Origin: Deltaproteobacteria bacterium
GTDB taxonomy: Bacteria; Desulfobacterota; DSM-4660; Desulfatiglandales; HGW-15
Reading direction: 5' to 3'
Assembly (NCBI GenBank): GCA_020060215.1
Contig: JAGVAP010000105.1
Location: 1-35,311, forward strand
Length of the DNA: 35,311 nucleotides
A program made the translations under genes and the position numbers. The notes under the pieces were generated by a model. The model searched no databases and was not told the origin of the DNA. It saw only the letters and a program-made list of their open reading frames with translations. Shown piece by piece: positions 24,854-31,512 of the stretch; within the stretch, counting starts at the first letter, position 1; each line of letters begins with the position of its first letter.

Positions 24854-26255
24854 GGCTCAAATTGCCATGGTCATGAACCTGGACAAATGCATCGGCTGCC
24901 ACACCTGCAGCATCCCCTGCAAGAACGTCTGGACCAACCGGGCCGGGGCTGAATACATCTGGTACAACAATGTGGAAACCAAGCCCGGCATAGGCTACCC
25001 CAAGGCATGGGAGGATCAGCAGCGGTACCGTGGCGGCTGGGAATCCGATGGCGGAAGTCTCTCCCTGAAGGCCGGCGGCAGAACGAAGAAGCTGCTCACC
25101 ATTTTTCACAATCCCGACATGCCCGTCCTGGAAGACTATTACGAGCCATGGACCTATGATTATCAAAAGCTCACGTCCAGCCCGCTGAGAATACACCAGC
25201 CATCGATCCGTCCCAAATCCCTGGTCACGGATGAACCAATGAGGATCAAATGGGGGCCTAACTGGGAGGACGATCTGGCCGGTGTCAATGCGACCGGGAA
25301 GGGAGACGTAAACTTCCGGGACCTGGATCATGAAAGCTATCTCCGATTCAAGAACGTCTTCATGTTCTATCTCCCTCGAATCTGCGAACACTGTCTGAAC
25401 CCGGCCTGTGTGGCCTCCTGCCCTTCCGGCGCGCTTTACAAGAGGGAGGAGGACGGAATAGTTCTTGTGGACCAGGAAAGATGCCGGGGCTGGCGCTTCT
25501 GCGTGTCGGGTTGTCCTTACAAGAAGGTCTATTACAACTGGAACACGGGGAGAAGCGAGAAGTGCATCTTCTGCTATCCGAGGACCGAAGCTGGACTCCC
25601 TACCCTCTGTGCGGAAACCTGTGTCGGCCGGATTAGGTACATCGGGATTATCCTCTACGATGCGGACAGGATCAGGGCGGCGGCCTCCAGGGAGGACAGG
25701 GAGGTGTACCCCGAACATCTGGAGATGATCCTGGATCCTCATGACCCGGAGGTTTCGGCCCATGCTCTTGCCGATGGGGTGCCGGCCTCTTACCTGGATG
25801 CGGCGAAGCGATCGCCTGTCTACAAGCTGATCAAGGCATGGCGGCTGGCATTTCCTCCTCATCCTGAATTCCGCACCCTTCCCATGGTCTGGTATGTGCC
25901 CCCACTGAGTCCCATGATCCGGGACCAGGATTCATCCGAAGCGGTCGACCCCGGGAAGATGAGAATTCCATTGAGATACCTCGCCAATCTCCTGACTGCC
26001 GGTGATGAAGCGCCGGTGCGGTTTGCCCTGGAGCGGCTTACGGCCCTTCGCGCTCACATGAGATCTGTCCGGGTGGAGGGGAAGCCGGACACGGCCGGCC
26101 TGGGGAGGGTAGGTCTGAGCCCGCAAACGGCCGATGAGATGTACCGGCTCCTGGCCATAGCCAAGTATGGGGATCGGTACGTAATCCCCACTGTAAAGAG
26201 AGAAAGTATGGAAGACGCCCATGTTACGAAGGGTATGAGAGGCTATGAAATCTGA
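24843..26255 (+). CDS. narH: Nitrate reductase iron-sulphur subunit NarH
   Basis: A 470-residue NarH starting with an ATG 11 bases inside the end of narG, so translation is coupled. Four cysteine groups bind the electron-wire clusters: CIGCHTCSIPC near the N-terminus, CEHCLNPACVASCP, CRGWRFCVSGCP and CIFCYPR with CAETC. The Trp in CRGWRFC replaces one Cys and marks the [3Fe-4S] cluster characteristic of NarH. Conserved NarH segments WYNNVETKPGIGYPKAWEDQ and FMFYLPRICEHC are present, as is the C-terminal helical region that docks to NarI. It carries electrons from the haem subunit to NarG on the cytoplasmic side of the membrane. Confidence 0.98.
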   Translation: MRIKAQIAMVMNLDKCIGCHTCSIPCKNVWTNRAGAEYIWYNNVETKPGIGYPKAWEDQQRYRGGWESDGGSLSLKAGGRTKKLLTIFHNPDMPVLEDYYEPWTYDYQKLTSSPLRIHQPSIRPKSLVTDEPMRIKWGPNWEDDLAGVNATGKGDVNFRDLDHESYLRFKNVFMFYLPRICEHCLNPACVASCPSGALYKREEDGIVLVDQERCRGWRFCVSGCPYKKVYYNWNTGRSEKCIFCYPRTEAGLPTLCAETCVGRIRYIGIILYDADRIRAAASREDREVYPEHLEMILDPHDPEVSAHALADGVPASYLDAAKRSPVYKLIKAWRLAFPPHPEFRTLPMVWYVPPLSPMIRDQDSSEAVDPGKMRIPLRYLANLLTAGDEAPVRFALERLTALRAHMRSVRVEGKPDTAGLGRVGLSPQTADEMYRLLAIAKYGDRYVIPTVKRESMEDAHVTKGMRGYEI

Positions 26256-26266
26256 AAAGCCTAGTG

Positions 26267-26360
26267 GGACACGGATTTCACGGATATAACGGATCAATAA
26301 ACCAGAAAGCCAAACAACCGAAATTTCTTGATCCGTGTTTATCCGCGTCCATCCGTGTCC
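26267..26360. repeat. Imperfect palindromic repeat between narH and narJ
   Basis: A left arm (26267-26296) made of GGACACGGAT, CACGGAT and ACGGAT units faces a right arm (26331-26360) made of ATCCGTGT, ATCCGCGTCC and ATCCGTGTCC units. The arms can fold into a long imperfect hairpin around a 34-base AT-rich loop. This CCGTGT-type intergenic repeat is familiar from many bacterial genomes. Its place inside an operon suggests a role in mRNA stability or partial termination between narGH and narJI. Confidence 0.75.
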
Positions 26361-26384
26361 AATTTTCCTTTCTTGTGGTGATGA

Positions 26385-26897
26385 ATGAATATATTCCCAA
26401 AAATGATCTCTTTGCTTCTCCAGTATCCGGACGAGGATCTCGTGAATGGATTGAGCGAGATGGAAGCAGTCGTCTCGGAGCTGGAGCCGGAGGGTGCAAG
26501 GAGGGTATGCGCCGACTTCCTGGACTATCTCCGGCAGACGCCGCTCCTCCGCATCCAGGAGGAATACACCCGGACCTTTGATCTGGATCCCTCCATGTGC
26601 CTCAACCTGAGCCATCACAAGTCAGGGGATGATCGTGAAAGAGGCAATGCGCTGGCGGCGCTTTCGGGACTCTATCAGGTTGCAGGATTTGAGATGAGCA
26701 CCGGCGAGCTGCCGGACCACCTGCCCCTTGTTCTGGAATTTTTATCGATTTGTCCTGAAGGTGCCGGGGAGGTGATCAAAGCCGATTACAGGAACGAGGT
26801 CCACGGACTGGCGCGCAGACTGAACAAGGAGAAGAGCGGCTACGCCGGGCTGCTTGTCTTGGCAGCGGAATTCTTTGACCGAAAACCCGAGGCATGA
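26385..26897 (+). CDS. narJ: Nitrate reductase assembly chaperone NarJ
   Basis: A 170-residue protein of the NarJ/TorD-like chaperone family, all-helical in appearance. FPKMISLLLQYPDEDLV at the start, QEEYTRTFDLDPSMCLNLSHH in the middle (the conserved YTRTFD region of NarJ) and LPDHLPLVLEFLSICPEGAG are typical. NarJ binds apo-NarG and allows Mo-cofactor and FS0 insertion before membrane docking; it is not part of the final enzyme. The protein is shorter than E. coli NarJ (236 residues) because the C-terminal tail is brief, as in many non-enteric versions. It is separated from narH by a palindromic repeat, and narI starts one base after its stop. Confidence 0.92.
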   Translation: MNIFPKMISLLLQYPDEDLVNGLSEMEAVVSELEPEGARRVCADFLDYLRQTPLLRIQEEYTRTFDLDPSMCLNLSHHKSGDDRERGNALAALSGLYQVAGFEMSTGELPDHLPLVLEFLSICPEGAGEVIKADYRNEVHGLARRLNKEKSGYAGLLVLAAEFFDRKPEA

Positions 26898-26898
26898 C

Positions 26899-27564
26899 AT
26901 GGATGCTGTTCATACTATAGCCTTCGCCGTCTATCCCTATATAGTGATCACCGTCTTTGTCCTCGGCCATTCATACCGCTACGCCACGGACCGGTATGGC
27001 TGGGGGGCGCGTTCAAGCGAGATCCTGGACAAGGAGGGGCTCAGGATCGGGATCACAATATTTCATTGGGGGATCCTCCTGACCCTTTTCGGGCACGCAG
27101 GGGGGATGCTGATACCGCAGAGCATTTACGATACCGCAGGAATCGACAGCCGGACCCATACGCAGGTTGCCGTCAGCGTCGGACTGGTGATCGGCATTGC
27201 GGCGTTTGCGGGGATGTTCATCCTATTAAAGAGGCGTTTGTATCAGAACCGGGTGCGAGCCGTCACCACTGTGAACCAGTTCGCTACCCTTATCCTGCTC
27301 TTCATCGCTATAAGCAGCGGGCTCTACAATGTTCTGCTGGGCCACTACGATGTGCTTAACAGCGTTGCCCCCTGGATCCGCAGCATCGTGATCCTAAGAC
27401 CCGATCCTGCTCTCATGACGCCGGTTCCCTTCAGCTACAAGCTGCACGTGGTCAGCGGTCTTGCAATACTCGGATTTTCCCCTTTCACCAGACTGGTCCA
27501 TATCTGGAGCGTACTCTTGACCTATTTGACCCGCAGGTTCATCGTATTCAGGAGTTACTGCTGA
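26899..27564 (+). CDS. narI: Nitrate reductase cytochrome b subunit NarI
   Basis: A 221-residue membrane protein. ATG 26899 (MDAVHTIAFAVYPYIV) directly follows the narJ stop and is preferred over an upstream start at 26854 that would add a soluble tail. Five transmembrane helices are predictable. The b-haem His ligands are in the family positions: LGHSYRYATD, FHWGILLTLFGHAGGM, and KLHVVSGLAI plus RLVHIWS near the end. NarI oxidises quinol at the outer face of the membrane and passes electrons to NarH, giving proton-motive force. The set narGHJI is complete with no in-frame damage. Confidence 0.96.
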   Translation: MDAVHTIAFAVYPYIVITVFVLGHSYRYATDRYGWGARSSEILDKEGLRIGITIFHWGILLTLFGHAGGMLIPQSIYDTAGIDSRTHTQVAVSVGLVIGIAAFAGMFILLKRRLYQNRVRAVTTVNQFATLILLFIAISSGLYNVLLGHYDVLNSVAPWIRSIVILRPDPALMTPVPFSYKLHVVSGLAILGFSPFTRLVHIWSVLLTYLTRRFIVFRSYC

Positions 27565-27577
27565 GGGCACCGAGAAC

Positions 27578-27767
27578 CTGGATTCCCGTCCCCGCCTATA
27601 GCCTACGAGGACAGGCCAAGGGATTGCGGGAATGACTGATAAAGGACACCGTGCAAAATCACCCGTCGTTCCCGCAGTCTTTTGGCGGGAACCCAGTCCC
27701 GGGGAGCTTCGCATGGATTCATGCCCCCACCCACGGCCTGCGGGAACTGGCTTAGCGGGAATTCAGC
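27578..27767. repeat. Palindromic intergenic repeats with CTGGATTCCCG/CGGGAATGAC ends
   Basis: Unit one (27578-27636) begins CTGGATTCCCG and ends GCGGGAATGAC. Unit two (27665-27696) runs the other way, GTCGTTCCCGC to GCGGGAACCCAG. A third partial unit lies at 27739-27767. The units can pair within themselves and with each other. Repeats of this kind are dispersed intergenic elements in many proteobacterial genomes. Here they fill the gap between narI and the TDT channel gene and may act as a transcription end for narGHJI. Confidence 0.65.
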
Positions 27768-27794
27768 TTTGAAGCGAAGAACGCAGGGAATTAC

Positions 27795-28850
27795 ATGCCC
27801 ACGCGGTTGAGAAACGACATCGAAAACCTTCCCCCGTCCTGCTTCTCCATGGTCATGGCGACCGGGATTGTCTCCATCGCCTCCCATCTCCTTGGATTTA
27901 CACTTTTCGCCAAACCTCTCCTCTGGTTGAACGGGGTCTTCTATATCGTCTTGTGGGGCCTCACGATCTCCAGGATCATCCTGTATCCCCGTAGACTCGC
28001 CGAGGATCTGTCCGATCATCTTAAGAGTGTCGGATTTTTTACCATGATCGCCGGCACGTGCGTCTTGGGCAGCCAGCTGATCGTACAGGAACAAGCCTAT
28101 CATGCGGCCCTAGTCCTGTTGGTGGTCGGAGGGATTCTCTGGTCTGTTTTGATTTACGCGGTCTTTACCTTGCTCACCGTCAAGGCCGAGAAGCCCCCGA
28201 TCCAGGAAGGAATCAGCGGTCTTTGGCTTGTGGCTGTTGTGGCGACCCAGTCCGTGGCGGTCCTCGCCGCCTTGCTCGCCCCCCAGGTTCCGCAGCGGAT
28301 TCTGTTCCTGTTCGTTTCCTACTGCATGTTTCTGACCGGCGGCATGATGTACATCCTGATCATCACCCTGCTTTTTTACCGGTTCATGTTCTTTCGACTG
28401 GATCCGGACGGACTGACCCCTCCCTACTGGATCAACATGGGTGCTGTCGCGATTTCCGCACTGGCCGGAGCAATGCTCGTCCTGAGCAGTCCCGGCGTCG
28501 ATTTCCTGGAGCGGTTGATCCCAATGACCATGGGATTTTCCCTTCTCTTTTGGGCGTTCGCCACCTGGTGGATTCCTTTTCTCCTACTCTTGGGTGTCTG
28601 GCGCTACCTCATCCGGCGGGTCGGATTTTCGTATGACCCGCAGTACTGGGGCATGGTCTTTCCTTTGGGCATGTACACGACCTGCACCTACAGACTGGCC
28701 CAGGCAACAGGCCTGGATTTCCTTTTGACGATCCCCCGATACTTCGTCTACGCAGCCCTCTTGGCCTGGAGCCTGACCTTCTTGGGATTCCTCAAGGTCT
28801 TACTCGCCTGGGCGAGAACGAAGAAGCGCCCTTCCGAATCGGAATCATGA
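27795..28850 (+). CDS. TDT/SLAC1-family anion channel or transporter
   Basis: A 351-residue membrane protein with about ten predicted helices and no large soluble domain, matching the tellurite-resistance/dicarboxylate transporter (TDT) family that includes TehA, Mae1 and plant SLAC1. The start [18 protein letters not shown] is the conserved first helix, with a helix-breaking Gly as in other members, and [20 protein letters not shown] and [14 protein letters not shown] are further family segments. Family members move small anions: tellurite, sulphite, malate, and in SLAC1 chloride and nitrate. It follows narI by 230 bases and no narK nitrate/nitrite porter is visible, so nitrate or nitrite transport is a reasonable inference. 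Sulphite export is the main alternative. Confidence 0.85.
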   Translation: MPTRLRNDIENLPPSCFSMVMATGIVSIASHLLGFTLFAKPLLWLNGVFYIVLWGLTISRIILYPRRLAEDLSDHLKSVGFFTMIAGTCVLGSQLIVQEQAYHAALVLLVVGGILWSVLIYAVFTLLTVKAEKPPIQEGISGLWLVAVVATQSVAVLAALLAPQVPQRILFLFVSYCMFLTGGMMYILIITLLFYRFMFFRLDPDGLTPPYWINMGAVAISALAGAMLVLSSPGVDFLERLIPMTMGFSLLFWAFATWWIPFLLLLGVWRYLIRRVGFSYDPQYWGMVFPLGMYTTCTYRLAQATGLDFLLTIPRYFVYAALLAWSLTFLGFLKVLLAWARTKKRPSESES

Positions 28851-28873
28851 ATAGGTAAATATGGACGGTAACG

Positions 28874-28902
28874 TTGACATAGGAACGCGTTTTCATTACA
28901 CT
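28874..28902 (+). promoter_or_regulatory. Predicted vapBC promoter
   Basis: TTGACA (28874-28879) is followed after exactly 17 bases by TACACT (28897-28902). It points at the vapB-like gene and leaves a leader of about 60 bases, which contains a GGGAGGAGG ribosome binding site at 28952-28960. Confidence 0.6.
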
Positions 28903-28971
28903 TCCACATCAGAGAGCAGACTTTTTTCAGTTATCCTTGCAGAAACCCTACGGGAGGAGGTGAACCTCCAT

Positions 28972-29214
28972 ATGAAAAGGACCGAAGTCCAATTGCCAGA
29001 CGAGTTTTACCGGCAAGTCGAGGGGTTGGCGGGGCGACTCCACCTGACGGTGTCAGAATTGCTCTGCAAGGCCACCGAACAAATGGTCAACAGCCTAGCC
29101 AAGCGACCGGTAAAGCCGAACGGAGACTGGAGCTTTCCTGAAGGACGCCACCTGGGAGCGTTTCGCGCGCCGATTGAAGACTGGCGTCTGCTTGCCAATG
29201 AATCTGCCGAGTAA
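28972..29214 (+). CDS. vapB: Ribbon-helix-helix antitoxin, VapB type
   Basis: An 80-residue protein starting at ATG 28972, downstream of a GGGAGGAGG ribosome binding site; an in-frame GTG four codons earlier is possible. MKRTEVQLPDEFYRQVEGLA forms the strand and first helix of a ribbon-helix-helix, and LTVSELLCKATEQMVNSLAK the second helix. The C-terminal tail (WSFPEGRHLGAFRAPIEDWR) is the usual unstructured toxin-wrapping segment. VapB proteins repress their own operon as toxin-antitoxin complexes. The partner gene six bases downstream is damaged, so this antitoxin may now work alone or guard against a related toxin elsewhere. Confidence 0.82.
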   Translation: MKRTEVQLPDEFYRQVEGLAGRLHLTVSELLCKATEQMVNSLAKRPVKPNGDWSFPEGRHLGAFRAPIEDWRLLANESAE

Positions 29215-29220
29215 GTCGCC

Positions 29221-29460
29221 GTGATTTCGTTCGACACCAACCTGAGGCTTTATTGTCTCGACTATCCGGGTGAGACCTCCATTGTGATGGACGATGTGTG
29301 GCGCTTCGCCGCCCAGCCAAACATCGGACGACGTATCGTGTTCGACGCTCGGCTGGCTTTCCCACTGCGGCATCGTGGCGTGACCGAGTTCGCCACTGGG
29401 AACGACAAACGTTTTGCCGGCTTTGGCTTCAGCCGCGTCTGGAATCCGCTGTCGCAGTGA
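29221..29460 (+). pseudogene. vapC: VapC-type PIN toxin with internal deletion
   Basis: A 79-residue frame from a GTG. The first ten residues (MISFDTNLRL) are the start of a PIN domain with its first catalytic Asp, and the last fifty (VMDDVWRFAAQPNIGRR, FDARLAFPLRHRGVTEFATG, FGFSRVWNPL) are the end with the later acidic residues. About 60 residues of the normal 135-145 are missing between LDYPG and VMDDVW, including the central helices and a conserved Glu. The frame survived the deletion, so a shortened product could be made, but the fold should not be active. It most likely represents a neutralised toxin. Confidence 0.78.
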
Positions 29461-29613
29461 CCGGCTTCAAGCCATCGCCCATCCAACCATAACAGGTCTA
29501 ACGAAGATTGCGAACCTTGTTCTATTTCCATAGAAGCACCCCGTGGCGACTCGACAGTTGAACGGTGAACCCCGAACCTTCTGAACGCTTATCCCTTCGA
29601 AAGGAGAAGTGTC

Positions 29614-29997
29614 ATGTTGTTCGAGATTCAAAGCGAGAAGACCATCGATCAAGTAGGTCGGGATCTTGAAAAGGCGGTGGTGGCCCACAAATTCGGAGTC
29701 ATGACCGTCCACAACCTCAAAGAAACCATGAAGAAGAAGGGGGTCGAGTTCGATCGGGAGTGCCGGATTTTTGAGGTATGCAATCCCCATCAGGCGAAAA
29801 AGGTCCTCGAAAAGAACATGCAGATTTCCACTGCTCTTCCTTGCCGGATATCGGTCTTCACCGAAGGAGGGAAAGTCAAGCTTGCCACCCTTAAGCCGAC
29901 AGCCCTGATTTCACAGTTCAATGTTCCCGAGCTCCAGGATGTGGCGAAAGAGGTTGAGGACATCCTGATCCGGATCATGAGAGAGGCCGCGGCCTGA
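29614..29997 (+). CDS. DUF302 domain protein
   Basis: A 127-residue protein with an AAAGGAG ribosome binding site. The whole length matches a DUF302 domain: a strand-helix start (IDQVGRDLEKAVVAHKFGVM), the core CRIFEVCNPHQAKKVLEKN, then ALPCRISVFTEGGKVKLATL and a closing helix (VAKEVEDILIRIMREAA). Members are small alpha-beta proteins of unknown function found near redox, heavy-metal or sulphur genes in many bacteria and archaea. The Cys residues at C56 (RECRIF), C60 (EVCNP) and in LPCRIS could bind a ligand. It is monocistronic here, with no obvious partner. Confidence 0.88.
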   Translation: MLFEIQSEKTIDQVGRDLEKAVVAHKFGVMTVHNLKETMKKKGVEFDRECRIFEVCNPHQAKKVLEKNMQISTALPCRISVFTEGGKVKLATLKPTALISQFNVPELQDVAKEVEDILIRIMREAAA

Positions 29998-30061
29998 GGA
30001 ACCACCTCGATCTTTTAGTTGGATGAAAGAATGACAGTTCTCCCGGGGATTCTCTTTGCTT

Positions 30062-30088
30062 CTTGTGTGCCGTATTGTGGTACACAAG
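30062..30088 (+). promoter_or_regulatory. Stable hairpin in the leader of the MaoC-type gene
   Basis: CTTGTGTGCC (30062-30071) pairs with GGTACACAAG (30079-30088) through a 7-base loop; the one mismatch is a G-U pair in RNA. A weaker GC-rich stem (GGCGACGGT, AAAA, ACCGCCGC; about 30096-30118) follows. The 170 bases between the DUF302 and MaoC genes have no gene, so these hairpins are either a terminator without T-tract or an untranslated leader structure. Confidence 0.4.
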
Positions 30089-30172
30089 CGGGTCGAGGCG
30101 ACGGTGAAAAACCGCCGCGTCTCACCCTTTTCGGTATGTCTCAATCGCGAACAGGAGAGAGGAGTATGAGAA

Positions 30173-30709
30173 ATGGCAGGTTTCAGAGAACGGGCCGCTG
30201 AGGGGCTTCAAGTAGGGGACTCATTCAGAACCTCACGAACCTTTACAGACGATGAGGTTATTCGTTTCGCCCAGATATCGCGAGATTATAATCCAGTTCA
30301 TTTCGATGCTCGTTTTGCTAAAGCGCGGAATCTCTCAGCGCCGATTTGCCATGGACTGCTGGCGGCAAGCTTGGCTACCGAAATTGGCGGGCAGATTGGA
30401 TGGCTGGCGTCTGCTATGAACTTCCGCTTCAAGGGACCCGTGTATGTTGGTGAAACGATCACATGCAACTGGGTAATTACAGCCATAGATCAAAATGGTC
30501 GAGCCAAAGCATCCGTTACGCTTACCAAAGAGGATGGTTTCACCGTGATTGAAGCTGAGATCAGCGGTATTGTGCCGGGACTTGAGGAGCGTAAGATCCT
30601 AAATCAGATGCTGTCGGAGGGGGATCCGACAAATGGGCTAACTGATACACAGGATCCTCCAAAATCACCCGCGGGGGGTGACCCATCTCAAGATTTCGTG
30701 AACGGATAG
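30173..30709 (+). CDS. MaoC-type (R)-enoyl-CoA hydratase-like protein
   Basis: A 178-residue hot-dog-fold protein. TDDEVIRFAQISRDYNPVHFD holds the hydratase-2 motif, with the catalytic Asp and His in DYNPVH, and APICHGLLAASL follows in the normal place, then FRFKGPVYVGETI. Such enzymes hydrate trans-2-enoyl-CoA to (R)-3-hydroxyacyl-CoA in fatty-acid or polyhydroxyalkanoate metabolism, or act as related acyl-CoA dehydratases. The last 45 residues, after SGIVPGLEE, are a Pro/Gly/Asp-rich tail outside the family. The end overlaps the XRE gene on the other strand by 22 bases. No other acyl-CoA gene is nearby, and base composition here is more AT-rich than in the surroundings, so transfer is possible. 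Confidence 0.88.
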   Translation: MAGFRERAAEGLQVGDSFRTSRTFTDDEVIRFAQISRDYNPVHFDARFAKARNLSAPICHGLLAASLATEIGGQIGWLASAMNFRFKGPVYVGETITCNWVITAIDQNGRAKASVTLTKEDGFTVIEAEISGIVPGLEERKILNQMLSEGDPTNGLTDTQDPPKSPAGGDPSQDFVNG

Positions 30710-31035
30710 AGAGCACGAAGGACCATCAAAGTTCGACGAACCTCATCATCAGACATAGTTTTCACAATCTCGCTTATTCGAGACTCCAGCTCATTTCGGT
30801 CCAGAATCTCCTGCTCGAAGCGGAACAACTCCGTGAGCTCAACTTCGAGTGCAGCTGCAATCTTCCTCAAGGTTTCGAAAGACGGATTCTGCAGGCCGCG
30901 CTCTATCTCGCCGACAAATTTGTAATTGACGTCCGCCTGGTTCCCGAGTTCCTGTTGAGTCCAGCCCTTTGCAGTTCTTAGGGTGCGAATTCTCCCGCCA
31001 AGCGAGGCATTTACATCCCGATTTTGCCTTCTCAT
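30688..31035 (-). CDS. XRE-family helix-turn-helix regulator
   Basis: A 115-residue protein when started at ATG 31035; an in-frame GTG at 31053 would add six residues but lies upstream of the predicted -10. The N-terminal 65 residues form a Cro/CI-type helix-turn-helix (RIRTLRTAKGWTQQELGNQA, VNYKFVGEIERGLQNPSFET, LRKIAAALEVELTELF). The rest is a helical segment (RNELESRISEIVKTMSDDEV) likely used to dimerise. There is no peptidase or metabolite domain. It converges with the MaoC gene, overlapping its end. A palindrome over its promoter suggests it represses itself. Confidence 0.9.
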   Translation of the reverse strand: MRRQNRDVNASLGGRIRTLRTAKGWTQQELGNQADVNYKFVGEIERGLQNPSFETLRKIAAALEVELTELFRFEQEILDRNELESRISEIVKTMSDDEVRRTLMVLRALYPFTKS

Positions 31036-31042
31036 GGGGACT

Positions 31043-31071
31043 ATTATATTCACCCGGTGAACGTATTTAAA
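31043..31071 (-). promoter_or_regulatory. XRE promoter with overlapping palindrome
   Basis: On the minus strand a perfect TATAAT (31043-31048) lies 7 bases before ATG 31035, and a weak TTTAAA (31066-31071) sits 17 bases further up. TTCACCCGGTGAA (31049-31061) is a perfect palindrome in the spacer and is a likely autoregulatory operator. The predicted transcript would begin at the start codon, so it would be leaderless. Confidence 0.6.
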
Positions 31072-31512
31072 CCTACTAAATCCAGCATATTAGCTCAGCA
31101 AGATTGATATTTACGGTACAACTTGAGAAAATGCCGTCAATAGCTGGATCGCGGGTGGGTCGAGAACACCGGGAAAATGGGAAATATCCTGGGTTTCGTG
31201 CGCATGAGTGGATTTCTTGCTCCAAACACCGGGATGAAGCGACCAATGGTAGGTCCCCAGTTGAACACGTGAAACAAGGTCTGCAGTAGAGAAAAGTACA
31301 GGATCCACCCCATAGAATTTTGAATTCGAGTTTGTTTTAGATCCTGTTCTTATTTCTTCGCTTAAGTACGCATGAAGACAGGACTCCGAAATACCCCTAC
31401 AAAAATTGCTCCCCTCTGCTGATCGTCAAAGACCAGAAGGGAGAAAAGATCAGCCTCGGATCCAAGCGCTTAGCGAACATGGAGCAAATCGTGAGTAGGT
31501 GCAGAGGTTCTT
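31072..31512 (+). other. 440-base stretch without an intact gene
   Basis: No complete gene is supported. From about 31346 to 31524 one plus-strand frame is open without a start codon and has protein-like content (SPLLIVKDQKGEKISLGSKR), ending inside the start of the kinase gene. It may be the tail of a lost gene. A minus-strand frame at 31111-31308 has no recognisable content. No promoter for the kinase is convincing. Confidence 0.4.

Noticed and set aside
24810..25862. Open frame of 350 codons on the minus strand opposite narH.
   Set aside because: narH is certain on the other strand, with all cysteine motifs; the antisense product looks random.
31111..31308. Minus-strand frame of 65 codons in the gene-free region.
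   Set aside because: No recognisable motif or ribosome binding site; composition does not distinguish it from chance.
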